NCBI RefSeq assembly: GCF_024345495.1
Contig: NZ_JAGQBF010000010.1
Span: 22,376-86,375, forward strand
Length of the DNA: 64,000 nucleotides
Direction of reading: 5' to 3'
From: Synechococcus sp. RedBA-s
GTDB taxonomy: Bacteria > Cyanobacteriota > Cyanobacteriia > PCC-6307 > Cyanobiaceae
In this document: in pieces, positions 35,669-44,318 of the stretch
How positions within the stretch are numbered: the stretch's first letter is position 1
Layout of the letters: every line of letters begins with the position of its first letter
Notes under the pieces: model-generated
Database searches by the model: none
The model's input: the letters and a program-made list of their open reading frames with translations, nothing else
Told to the model about the DNA's origin: nothing
Position numbers and translations under genes: made by a program

Positions 35669-37150
35669 TCAGCCCTTGAGCTTCGCCACCAGGATCGAGT
35701 TGGCCAGCTTGGGATCGGCGCGGCCGTCGGTCTGCTTCATCAGCTGGCCCACGAAGAAGCCCTGCAGCTTGGTCTTGCCACCCCGGAACGCCTCCACTTC
35801 GGCTGGATGGGCGGCCAGCAACGCCTCCACCACCGCGCTGATCGCGGCGGGGTCACTGATCATGCCCAGGCCGCGCTCAGCCACGATCGCCTTGGGAGAA
35901 CCGCCTGTCTCCAGCAGTTCGGGCAGGATCTCCTTGGCGATCTTGCCGCTGATCGTGCCGTCATCGATCAGACCCACCAGCTCCGAGAGCTCCTCGGGTT
36001 TCAGGGGCAGCTCGGTGATCGAGAGCTTGCCCGAATTGAGATAGGCGGCGATGTCGCCCGTCACCCAGTTGGCCACTCCTTTGGGGTCACCGCCAGCGGC
36101 CACGGCGGCTTCGAAGTATTCGGCCATCGCACGCTCATCGGTGAGCACCCGGGCGTCGTAGATCGAGAGACCTAGCTGGTCGGCGTAACGGTGGCGCTTG
36201 GCCGCCGGCAGCTCGGGCAGTTCGGCGCGCCAACCCTCACGCCGCTCGGAGGTCACCTCGATCGGGCCCAGATCGGGCTCGGGAAAGTAGCGGTAGTCGC
36301 TGCTCCCTTCCTTGCTGCGCATGCTCTTGGTGTGCTGCTTGCTTTCATCCCAGAGGCGTGTTTCCTGCCGGATCAGCTCACCGGCCTCGATCGCTTTGAT
36401 CTGGCGGGCGATCTCATGGTCACAGGCCTTCTGGATCGCCGAGAAGGAGTTCATATTCTTGATCTCCACCTTCACGCCGAATGGTTCATTCGGCCCGCGC
36501 CGCACCGAGATGTTCACATCGCAGCGCAGCGATCCCTCCTGCATGTTGCCGTCGCTCACGCCCAGATAGCGCATGATCCGGCGGATCTCCGAGGCGTACT
36601 CCGCCGCCTCCCGACCCGTGCGCAGATCGGGCTTGCTCACGATTTCAGCCAGGGCCACCCCGGCGCGGTTGTAATCCACCAACGAATGGGTGCTGCCGGC
36701 GAGGCGATCACTACCAGCATGAACGAGCTTGCCCGCGTCTTCTTCCATATGCAGCCGTTCGATGCCGATCGTCTTGAGGTAGGTGTCCTTGCCCTTCTCG
36801 GCCACCTCCACTTCAATCCAACCGTTCTCAGCGATCGGCTGGTCGAATTGGGAGATCTGGTAGTTCTTGGGGAGATCGGGATAGAAGTACTGCTTGCGGT
36901 CAAACTTGCTGTGCTCCGCCACCTGCAGGTTGAGGGCGAGTGCCGCCTTCACCGCATACTCCAGCACCTTTTCATTCAGCACCGGCAGGGTGCCGGGCAG
37001 CCCCAGCACCACCGGATCGATGTGGGTGTTGGGGTCGTCGCCGTAGTTGGTGGAGGCGGCCGTGAAGATCTTGCTGGCGGTGCCCAGCTGCACATGGGTT
37101 TCCAGGCCGATCACGGCCTCCCAGCACCCCTCTGCCATCGCCGCACCCAT
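35669..37150 (-). CDS. gatB: Aspartyl/glutamyl-tRNA amidotransferase subunit B
   Basis: This 493-residue GatB acts with GatA and GatC to convert Glu-tRNA(Gln) to Gln-tRNA(Gln), and in some organisms Asp-tRNA(Asn) to Asn-tRNA(Asn). Signatures are WEAVIGLETHVQL, PVVLGLPGTLPVLN, DRKQYFYPDLPKNYQISQFD (residue positions about 70-90), HSLVDYNRAGVALAEIVS, LRCDVNISVR, and RYFPEPDL. The C-terminal YqeY-like domain ends LVAKLKG. Full length. It is part of the conserved housekeeping block with thiO and coaE. Confidence 0.95.
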   Translation of the reverse strand: MGAAMAEGCWEAVIGLETHVQLGTASKIFTAASTNYGDDPNTHIDPVVLGLPGTLPVLNEKVLEYAVKAALALNLQVAEHSKFDRKQYFYPDLPKNYQISQFDQPIAENGWIEVEVAEKGKDTYLKTIGIERLHMEEDAGKLVHAGSDRLAGSTHSLVDYNRAGVALAEIVSKPDLRTGREAAEYASEIRRIMRYLGVSDGNMQEGSLRCDVNISVRRGPNEPFGVKVEIKNMNSFSAIQKACDHEIARQIKAIEAGELIRQETRLWDESKQHTKSMRSKEGSSDYRYFPEPDLGPIEVTSERREGWRAELPELPAAKRHRYADQLGLSIYDARVLTDERAMAEYFEAAVAAGGDPKGVANWVTGDIAAYLNSGKLSITELPLKPEELSELVGLIDDGTISGKIAKEILPELLETGGSPKAIVAERGLGMISDPAAISAVVEALLAAHPAEVEAFRGGKTKLQGFFVGQLMKQTDGRADPKLANSILVAKLKG

Positions 37151-37258
37151 CCCTGTCTCCTGGCTTGAGCTGATCCTATGCAGCGGGCCCGTGCGGAGGG
37201 CAGCAGCTGCTGGGGCAGGACCGTCGCCACGCCTGTGGCGCTTGGATACCTTGAGGCC

Positions 37259-38404
37259 ATGGCATCCCGTGGCATGGATGGAGTCGTGGTGGTCCTGGGG
37301 GGCGGCCTGATCGGGCTGACCATCGCCCACCAGCTGGCCCGCCGCGGCCGGAGCGTGCACGTGCTCAGCCGCAGCCGCAGCGAAGCAGCCGGATTCGTGG
37401 CGGCTGGCATGCTCGCCCCCCACGCCGAGGGGCTGGCGGGCCCCCTGCTGGAGCTGGGCCAGCGCAGCCTGGAGCGCATTCCCGCCTGGGTGGCGGAAAT
37501 CGAGGCCGACAGCGGCCTTGCCTCCGGCCTCAGGCCCTGCGGCATCGTGGTGCCCTTCAGCAGCGCAGCTGAACGCGACGCCTACCCCACCGCTCACTTC
37601 GGAGAGCCCCTGGATCGCCCAGCCCTGGAGCGGCAGGTGCCAGGACTGGGGCCCAGCTGGCGCGCCGGCCTGCTGTTCAGCCAGGACGGCCAGATCGATA
37701 ACCGCCGCCGGCTGATGCGCGCCCTGGAGCGGGCCTGCGTGGCTCTGGGGGTGGTCTTCGAGGAGGGCAGCGAAGTGAGTGAGCTGCTGGTGCAGGGCGG
37801 GCGACTGGAGGGGGTGCGGCGGCGGCGGATCGAGGGCAGCGAAGCGGTGCTGACCTGCGGTGAAGCCGTGCTGACCTGCGGCGCCTGGAGCGCCCAGCTG
37901 CTGCCCCAGCTGCCGGTGCGACCGATCAAAGGACAGATGCTCTCGCTGCAGGGGCCGCGCCAGGCCCTGCGGCGGGTGCTGTTCGGCCCCGGCACCTACC
38001 TGGTGCCCCGCGACGACGGGCTGCTGGTGGTGGGGGCCACCAGCGAGCCGGAGGCGGGCTTCAGCGCCGGACTGACGCCCCAGGGGCAGCGGCAGCTGCA
38101 GGATGGTCTGGCGGCGCTGCTGCCGGAAGCTGCCCACTGGCCGCCGATGGAGCGCTGGTGGGGCTTCCGGCCCGGCACGCCCGACGAAGCGCCCCTGCTG
38201 GGCCCATCACCGATCGAGGGGCTGACCCTGGCCACCGGGCACTACCGCAATGGCGTGCTGCTGGCGGCGGTCACGGCCGATCTGCTGCTGCAGGAGCCGC
38301 TGAAGCCTGAGCTGGAGAGGCTGCTGGCCGCCTTCCGCTGGGACCGCTTCGGGGCTCCTCAGTCCGACCCCTTCAGCTCGCCGTCAGTGACTGCCAGGGT
38401 GTAG
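37259..38404 (+). CDS. thiO: Glycine oxidase / FAD-dependent amino-acid oxidase (ThiO-like)
   Basis: This 381-residue FAD oxidoreductase of the DAO family is the likely ThiO that makes dehydroglycine for the thiazole of thiamine. The FAD-binding VVVLGGGLIGLTIAHQLARRG spans residues 10-30. GPGTYLVPRDDGLLVVGAT and the late WWGFRPGTPDEAPLLG with ATGHYRNGVLLA are typical of the family. Start ATG 37259 directly precedes the FAD motif. A tandem copy of EAVLTCG occurs near residues 195-208. The 3' end overlaps the convergent cyclase by 46 bases. Family members vary in substrate, so ThiO is a good but not certain name. Confidence 0.82.
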   Translation: MASRGMDGVVVVLGGGLIGLTIAHQLARRGRSVHVLSRSRSEAAGFVAAGMLAPHAEGLAGPLLELGQRSLERIPAWVAEIEADSGLASGLRPCGIVVPFSSAAERDAYPTAHFGEPLDRPALERQVPGLGPSWRAGLLFSQDGQIDNRRRLMRALERACVALGVVFEEGSEVSELLVQGGRLEGVRRRRIEGSEAVLTCGEAVLTCGAWSAQLLPQLPVRPIKGQMLSLQGPRQALRRVLFGPGTYLVPRDDGLLVVGATSEPEAGFSAGLTPQGQRQLQDGLAALLPEAAHWPPMERWWGFRPGTPDEAPLLGPSPIEGLTLATGHYRNGVLLAAVTADLLLQEPLKPELERLLAAFRWDRFGAPQSDPFSSPSVTARV

Positions 38405-40248
38405 ATCGGAACCGCCCCCATGCCCTTCACCGGCCGCTCACCCAGGGCGCGCGTGGCGACGGTGGCGGCGGTCAGCTCCGCCGTGGTGGCATCGAACAGC
38501 ACGGGCTGGGCCTCGCTGCGGGTGAGCCCCTCCAGCCGGCTGGCCAGGTTCACCTTGTCGCCGATCACGGTGAAATCGAGCCGCTCGGGGCTGCCGATCT
38601 GACCCACGATCACCTCACCACTGGCCAGGCCGATGCCGCTGTCGAACGGTTCAAGCCCCTCCTTGGCCCAGCTGGCATTGAGCTCGCGCAGGGCCTGGCG
38701 CATGGCCAGGGCGCATCGCAATGCCGCCTCGGCCTCCTGCTGGGCTCCGCGCCCCAGCGGTGATCCGAACACCGCCATCACGGCGTCGCCGATGAACTTG
38801 TCGACCGTGCCGCCGTGGGCGGTGATCACCGCCACCATCGCGCCGAGATAGCGGTTCAGCTGGCTCACGTGCCGCTCGATCTGGCCCTCGGCGCTGCGGC
38901 GCTGGGTGAGCTGGGTGAAGCCCTTGATGTCTGAGAAGAGCACCGTGACCGGCAGCAGCCGGCCGCGCAGCATGCCTTCAGCGGCCCGCGGATCGGCCAG
39001 GATCTCCGCCACCAGGCTGGGGGCCACGTAGCGCTCGAAGGTGCGCCGCAGCCGGCGCCGCTCCCGCTCCTCCCGCAGGTAGCCGTCGCCGCCGTAGAGC
39101 AGCCCCATCAGGACCAGACCGGCGCTGGGCGCCAGCAGCGGCAGCCAGAGGCCGGCCTGGCTCAGCACCAGCAGACCCGCCCCCAGCTGCAGAACCAGGG
39201 CCACCGCCACCAGAGTCAGCCGCCAGGCCAGGGCAGAGCGCCTGAGCGCCAGGCCCCCCACCAGCAGCAGCGGCGCCATCGCCAGCAGGGCCCGCAGCGG
39301 CGGATCGGCCGGCCAGGGGGCCAGGCCATCTCCCTGCAGGGAATTGGCGGTGGCGGTGGCCAGGGTCTCGAGGCCGGAGAGCGGACCGAAGGGGGAGGGG
39401 TTGCCGCTCTCCCCCTGGGACACCACAGGACCCACCAGCACGATTGCCCCGCGCACAGAGGCGCGCCGGGGGTGACGCTGCCAGCGCTCCGGGTCCAGCA
39501 CCTCCCAGGCCGGCAGGCGCAGGAAGCTGCCCTCCGGTCCATAACCATGGAGGGCGCGGCGGGGATCGTCCTGGCGGCTGCGGCGCCCCGCCAGACGCAG
39601 GGCGGTGGACGAGAGGGAGGGAAAGGGCTCCACCTGGTTGGCGGGCAGCAGGCCGCGGCCGTAGGCCTCAGGGTGAAGGGCGCTCTGGCCCGGACTTGGC
39701 GGGATGGTGTTGGTCAGGCCGAGCTGGTCGGGGCCACCGATCGCCGCTACGAACCGATCGGGGCGCACCAGGGTGAGGCCGCTGCCTGTGGCGGCGTCCT
39801 GCGGTTCGAGCATCTCGGCGGCCAGGGCGATATGGCCCTTCTGGCGCTGCAGAAAGCGCTCAAAAGCGGCATCGTCACCGGGGCCGAGGCTGCTGGGACC
39901 GGCGAAGATCACATTGATCGCCACGGCGCTCGCCCCCGCCTCCCGCAACCGTGACGCCAACAACCCATAGGCGGCCCGAGGCCAGGGCAGGGTGCCGATC
40001 CCCTGGGCCCAGGGCGGGATCTGCCCACGGTTCTGGCTGACGAACCAGCCGCCCTGCTGCAGCGTGGCGTCGTCGATGGCGACCAGCACTACCGCCGCCG
40101 GCGTGGGCCGAGGCCCGCGCAGCTGCAGGAGCTGCTGCTCCAGGCCCCGCTCCCAGGGGCGCCACGGTCCCGGCGGCCAGCCGCCCAGGGCCCCGGCCAG
40201 CAGCGCCAGCAGCAGGGAGCCAACGGCCGGTGCTCCGAGCCGCCGCAT
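38359..40248 (-). CDS. CHASE2-domain adenylate cyclase 1
   Basis: This 629-residue receptor cyclase makes cAMP (class III). An N-terminal helix is followed by the periplasmic CHASE2 domain (about 30-310), three transmembrane helices (about 318-335, 343-365, 367-386), and a cyclase domain. Metal-binding Asp440 is in VLFSDIKGFT; the second metal site is in DKFIGDAVMAVFG. The nucleotide segment DFTVIGDKVNLASRL has the Lys/Thr pattern of adenine-specific enzymes. It follows a FecR gene by 25 bases in a likely four-gene operon starting at 43694. Its end overlaps thiO. Confidence 0.88.
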   Translation of the reverse strand: MRRLGAPAVGSLLLALLAGALGGWPPGPWRPWERGLEQQLLQLRGPRPTPAAVVLVAIDDATLQQGGWFVSQNRGQIPPWAQGIGTLPWPRAAYGLLASRLREAGASAVAINVIFAGPSSLGPGDDAAFERFLQRQKGHIALAAEMLEPQDAATGSGLTLVRPDRFVAAIGGPDQLGLTNTIPPSPGQSALHPEAYGRGLLPANQVEPFPSLSSTALRLAGRRSRQDDPRRALHGYGPEGSFLRLPAWEVLDPERWQRHPRRASVRGAIVLVGPVVSQGESGNPSPFGPLSGLETLATATANSLQGDGLAPWPADPPLRALLAMAPLLLVGGLALRRSALAWRLTLVAVALVLQLGAGLLVLSQAGLWLPLLAPSAGLVLMGLLYGGDGYLREERERRRLRRTFERYVAPSLVAEILADPRAAEGMLRGRLLPVTVLFSDIKGFTQLTQRRSAEGQIERHVSQLNRYLGAMVAVITAHGGTVDKFIGDAVMAVFGSPLGRGAQQEAEAALRCALAMRQALRELNASWAKEGLEPFDSGIGLASGEVIVGQIGSPERLDFTVIGDKVNLASRLEGLTRSEAQPVLFDATTAELTAATVATRALGERPVKGMGAVPIYTLAVTDGELKGSD

Positions 40249-40273
40249 CAGCCGTAATCAGATGAGATCAGCA

Positions 40274-41062
40274 TCAGAAGAACCGTGGCAGGCCAAACGT
40301 GGGGATCGACGGTCGGGAGGGGGCCGGCAGCGAGGGGATCGAAACGCCGGGAACGGACGAACGGATGTAGCTCTCCAGGGAGCCGAAGGCCGGCAGAGGC
40401 GTGCTGAAGTCGCGGAACAGCTCGCCGCGCAGGATGCTGTCGTAGTCGCCGCTGGTGAGCTTGAGCAGAGCGATCACCACACCGGCCGGGGACAGCCTCA
40501 GCCGCTCGCCGGCCTGAACGGTGGTGGGCGGCTCGCCACTGGGCACCCCATCGCGCAGGGGCTCCACCTCCACCGACCCTTCCAGCACCGAGAGGTCACT
40601 GGCGCCGTCGTCGCCCACCTCCAGCACATAGTTGGTGCCGCGCACGCTCAGCCGGCTGGAGGCGGTGCAGCCGCTCTGCTTGCCGGAGACGAGCACCTGG
40701 CCCTTGCTGAGCAGGAAGCAGGAGCTGCCCAGCCGGATCTGGGAGAAGCGGTTGAGCCGGCCGGCCGCACCGGAATCGAAGCTGAGCTGACCGCGGCTGT
40801 TGCGGGTGCTGATCTCCTGGGGGGCACTGGCCTTCTGCTTCACCCTGGCCTGACGGGTGTCGATGTAGAGCTCGTTGCCATCGAGGATTTCACTGACCAC
40901 CGCCGATTCGCCAGCCAGGGCCGGCAGGGGAGCCGCCAGGGCCTGGGCCATCACCAGGGCAACGGTCAGAGCCTGAAGCGCCAGGGCAGGGACATCAGCA
41001 GCCCGGCTGGCGCTGTGGCGGACTGATGGCTTGGGCATCACAAAAGGCGGCTGGTGGGACAT
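40274..41062 (-). CDS. FecR-domain secreted protein 1
   Basis: This 262-residue protein has a signal region (hydrophobic about 25-50, ending LPALAGE). A FecR-type beta domain follows with AVVSEILDGNELYIDTRQAR, QLSFDSGAAGRLNRFSQIRL, and LSVRGTNYVLEV. Cys115 and Cys132, 17 residues apart, match a pair in the paralogue at 49796 and could form a disulfide. The C-terminus is Pro/Ser-rich. It precedes cyclase 1 and follows cyclase 2. There is no sigma-factor gene, so it is unlikely to be a classic FecI regulator. Confidence 0.82.
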   Translation of the reverse strand: MSHQPPFVMPKPSVRHSASRAADVPALALQALTVALVMAQALAAPLPALAGESAVVSEILDGNELYIDTRQARVKQKASAPQEISTRNSRGQLSFDSGAAGRLNRFSQIRLGSSCFLLSKGQVLVSGKQSGCTASSRLSVRGTNYVLEVGDDGASDLSVLEGSVEVEPLRDGVPSGEPPTTVQAGERLRLSPAGVVIALLKLTSGDYDSILRGELFRDFSTPLPAFGSLESYIRSSVPGVSIPSLPAPSRPSIPTFGLPRFF

Positions 41063-41142
41063 CAGGGAACAACAGCATCAGGGGCTGGAGCAGGGCTGGA
41101 GCTGGTTCTTGCTCTGCGTCGAAGTCTGAGATCAGGGGTTGT

Positions 41143-42990
41143 TCATTCTGGACCCTTTTTCGGGTGGCTCATCAACCCCCGCAGCCCGAACACCATCAGG
41201 GGCTCGGGCCAGCCCCGCAGCGGATGGGGACCCAGCGGCTCCACCTCCAGTTCCCCGGGCAGCAGGTCGAGGAGGTCAGCGCTGATCAGGATCGGATGGT
41301 CGGGGTAAGAGCGGGTCAGGCGCTCCAGGCGGCTGGCCACGTTGACGCTGGCGCCCACCACCGTGAACTCCAGCCGCTGGGAGGCCCCGAGGTTGCCGGC
41401 GATCACCTCCCCCACATGTAGGCCGATGCCATGGCGCAACGGCGCCCGTCCCGCCGCCACAAGCTCAACGTTGAGCCGCTCCAGTCCCCGCTGCATCTCC
41501 AGGGCCGCCCGGACCGCCGCACGGGCCTCCTCGCGCTCGCCGCGGCTGCGGGGCACACCGAACTCCGCCATGACCGCGTCGCCGATGAACTTGTCGAGCA
41601 GTCCCTGTTCCGCCAGCACCGCCGAAGCCATCTCCTCGAAATAGCGGTTGAGCAGGGCGAAAAGCTCGTCGGGGGCGAGGCTGGCGCTCAGGCTGGTGAA
41701 CCCCACCAGATCGCTGAACAGCACCACGCAGCGGGCGCGGCTGCCGACCGACTGGGTCCAGATCGGCCCGGGGTTGCGCAGGATGTCGCGCAGCAGGGTG
41801 GGGGACACGCGGCGGGCCAGCACCTGGTGCAGATAGGCCCGCTCCCGGCTCTCCCCCAGGGCCTGGCCCACGGCCCGCCCGCCGCCGCCCACCAGCGCCG
41901 CCAGCAGCAGGGCGGAGAGGGGCAGCCGCAGCAGGGCGCCGAGCCAGAGCCCCCAGCCAGCCAGCAGCGTCAGCACCATCAGGATCAGGATCAGCAGCAG
42001 GCTGCGGCCAGCCGTGGCGCCCCGGCCCAGCCACCAGGCCGCAGCGATCCCCCAGAGCAGCAGCAGCAGGGTCTCGCCCCACCCCGGCAGGCGCCGGAGG
42101 CCATTGCCCTGCATCGCATTGGCCAGGGCCACCCCCTGGACCTCAGTGCCGCTCTGGGGACCGAATGGGGTCTCCTGAAGGTCACCCAGGCTCGGGGCCG
42201 TGGCACCGATCAGCACGGTGCGGCCGCTCCAGAACCCAGCTGGGGTGTCGAGAAGGCCCCAGGCCGGCACCTGGCGCAGGCTGCCGGCGGGGCCGAGATA
42301 ATTCAGGCCCATCTCAGCGGCCGGCACCGGCTTGCCGGCCGCCAGGAAGGCCATGGGTCGGGGCCGGGGCGATGGGAAACCAGCCAGGTTGGTGTCGAGC
42401 CAGTCCTGACCCGGCACGGCCTCCGCCGCCCCCTGGGGAGATTGCAGCAGCGTGGTGAGCCCCGGGGCACCCAGGGACGGGAATGGCAACAGCAGCCGCA
42501 CGACCTCCAGGCCCTGACGGTCGCGCAGGCCATAGCGGGCGGCAAGGTGGACCCGCTCACGCCAGGGGGCCAAGGTGGCGAGGAAGGCCTGGTCGTCTGC
42601 GGGGCCGAAGCGGCTGGGCTGGCTGAATTCGATGTTGAACAGCACCCGTGCCGCCCCCCGCTCCAGCACGGTGGCGGCCAGCCGGGCCTGCAGGGCCCGC
42701 GGCCAGGGCCACGGGCCCATCTCGCGCCAGATCGGCGAGTTCTGCCGCTCGCTGGGGCTGAGCAGCTCCCCCAGCTCGAGGGATTCGGCATCAATCGCCA
42801 GGATCACCGGGTCGGCAGGGGCCTTGCGAGCGCCGCGCTGCTGGAAGAACGCGATCTGAATCTGGCCATCGAGCACGTTCAGCCCCTGCCCCAATGCCGT
42901 GGCGGGCAGCCGGTCGAGGCCGGCCAGCAAGGGGAGCGCCAGCCCGAGCCACCACAGCCGCCGCCAACGGCTGGCTGCCGGCGCCATCAA
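41143..42990 (-). CDS. CHASE2-domain adenylate cyclase 2
   Basis: This is a 615-residue CHASE2 receptor cyclase with the same layout as cyclase 1. CHASE2 covers about 30-310 (ADPVILAIDAESLELGEL near 48-65), and three membrane helices lie between about 318 and 385. The cyclase domain has VLFSDLVGFTSLSASL, DKFIGDAVMAEFG, and FTVVGASVNVASRL. The usual Gly-Asp in the last motif is Gly-Ala, but the catalytic Asn and Arg are kept. It overlaps the FecR gene upstream by 4 bases (ATGA). Adenylate is the likely product. Confidence 0.87.
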   Translation of the reverse strand: MMAPAASRWRRLWWLGLALPLLAGLDRLPATALGQGLNVLDGQIQIAFFQQRGARKAPADPVILAIDAESLELGELLSPSERQNSPIWREMGPWPWPRALQARLAATVLERGAARVLFNIEFSQPSRFGPADDQAFLATLAPWRERVHLAARYGLRDRQGLEVVRLLLPFPSLGAPGLTTLLQSPQGAAEAVPGQDWLDTNLAGFPSPRPRPMAFLAAGKPVPAAEMGLNYLGPAGSLRQVPAWGLLDTPAGFWSGRTVLIGATAPSLGDLQETPFGPQSGTEVQGVALANAMQGNGLRRLPGWGETLLLLLWGIAAAWWLGRGATAGRSLLLILILMVLTLLAGWGLWLGALLRLPLSALLLAALVGGGGRAVGQALGESRERAYLHQVLARRVSPTLLRDILRNPGPIWTQSVGSRARCVVLFSDLVGFTSLSASLAPDELFALLNRYFEEMASAVLAEQGLLDKFIGDAVMAEFGVPRSRGEREEARAAVRAALEMQRGLERLNVELVAAGRAPLRHGIGLHVGEVIAGNLGASQRLEFTVVGASVNVASRLERLTRSYPDHPILISADLLDLLPGELEVEPLGPHPLRGWPEPLMVFGLRGLMSHPKKGPE

Positions 42991-43694
42991 GGGGTCAGGC
43001 CAAGTTCACGCTCGATCACCGACAGCGTCTCCATCGGGGCCTCAAAACCGTTGAGCAGGATGCTGCGGTGCCGGCGCTGGCGCATCTCCTCGGGGCTGAG
43101 GCGGCGTGGGCCAACCCAGCCGTCCGGGGTGGCGCGCAGCACCTCTCCGCTGGAGAGGGTGTAAACGGTCCCGTCGCTGGTGGTCACCTCTACCGAGCCC
43201 TCCCAGCTGAGGAAGAGCACCCCATCGGGCTGGTCTTCGATGAACACCGTGGTGCCCTGGATCGAGGCGGTGCCCACCCGGGTGCGGATCTTCAGCGGCT
43301 GGCGGCGCACAGCACCGGGATTGATCCAGGCGATGATCTGGCCGCCAGTGAGATTCAGGCCGGCCCCATCGAGCTGGAGCAGGGCGTTGCCACCGAGGCG
43401 AAACGACTGACCATCGGCCAGCAGCACCTGCAACCGTCCGGGCTTCTGCGTGCGCAGCTGCGAGAGCGGGGCGATCACCTGGCCGGCACGGGCCTGGCGC
43501 TCAACGGTTCCCGGGGGTCGGATGAAGGCTGGCCGGGTCGGCACATCCAGCACCCGGGGGACCTGTCGCTCAGCAGCGGCCGGTGTGAGTCCAAGGCCGA
43601 AGACTGAGATCGCAGCGATGCCGAGCAAGGCCAGCAGTGGTCTGCTCGGCATCGATCGCGCTGGGGGATCCGTAGCGGTAGGGATCGGGGCCAT
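42987..43694 (-). CDS. FecR-domain secreted protein 2
   Basis: This 235-residue protein has a signal peptide (LLALLGIAAISVFGLGLTPA) and a FecR beta domain with VLLADGQSFRLGGNALLQLD, RVGTASIQGTTVFIED, and SWEGSVEVTTSDGTVYTL. It ends in a helical tail. The ATG at 43694 is used; ATG at 43652 would give a shorter N-terminus and an equally good signal peptide. Its stop overlaps the start of cyclase 2, so they are translationally coupled. It is more distant from the other two FecR proteins in this window and lacks their cysteine pair. Confidence 0.82.
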   Translation of the reverse strand: MAPIPTATDPPARSMPSRPLLALLGIAAISVFGLGLTPAAAERQVPRVLDVPTRPAFIRPPGTVERQARAGQVIAPLSQLRTQKPGRLQVLLADGQSFRLGGNALLQLDGAGLNLTGGQIIAWINPGAVRRQPLKIRTRVGTASIQGTTVFIEDQPDGVLFLSWEGSVEVTTSDGTVYTLSSGEVLRATPDGWVGPRRLSPEEMRQRRHRSILLNGFEAPMETLSVIERELGLTP

Positions 43695-43738
43695 GCCATG
43701 CCATGCCGTGTCAGTGACATGCTCCCCACGATGGTGAC

Positions 43739-44197
43739 TCAGGGCTCCACGCGCCACACCTGGTCGGCGGGGGTCCACTCGCTCAGCTCGGAGGGCTCGA
43801 ACCAGAGGCCGATCTCGAAGACGGCGGTTTCGGGCGCATCGGAGCCATGGATCACGTTGCGGCCGATGTTCACTGCCAGGTCGCCGCGGATCGTGCCGGG
43901 CTCGGCCTCCAGGGGCTTGGTGGCGCCGATCAGCTTGCGGGCACTGGCGATCACCCCCTCCCCTTCCCAGACCATCGCCACCACCGGGCCGCTGGTGATG
44001 AAGTCGACGAGGCCGGCAAAGAAGGGGCGCTCGCTGTGGACGCCGTAATGGCTCTGGGCCAGCTCACGGCTGGGCACCAGCTGCTTGAGACCCACCAGCT
44101 TGAAACCCTTGCGCTCGAAGCGGCCGAGAATCTCTCCCACCAGCCCCCGCTGCACCCCGTCGGGCTTGATGGCGAGGAAAGTGCGTTCAACGGCCAT
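43739..44197 (-). CDS. ndk: Nucleoside diphosphate kinase
   Basis: This is a 152-residue Ndk, which transfers the gamma phosphate between nucleoside triphosphates and diphosphates. It begins [21 protein letters not shown]. The catalytic His lies in [20 protein letters not shown], and [17 protein letters not shown] gives the nucleotide-binding region. Length is standard. It is divergent from speA with about 120 bases between the starts. Confidence 0.97.
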   Translation of the reverse strand: MAVERTFLAIKPDGVQRGLVGEILGRFERKGFKLVGLKQLVPSRELAQSHYGVHSERPFFAGLVDFITSGPVVAMVWEGEGVIASARKLIGATKPLEAEPGTIRGDLAVNIGRNVIHGSDAPETAVFEIGLWFEPSELSEWTPADQVWRVEP

Positions 44198-44318
44198 GGA
44201 CGGGACGACAGCAGATGAGGCCCATCGTCTGCGCTGGGCCTGCCGCTTGGCAAGCCACGGCGGAAACCCTCCCTAGATTCCCTGCTGTCACCTCGCTTCG
44301 GGATTCCACCGCTTCGCC

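Noticed and set aside
41431..43164. Long plus-strand open frame over cyclase 2
   Set aside because: Translation is Gln/Pro/Gly-rich and lacks any recognisable domain; the cyclase on the other strand is certain.
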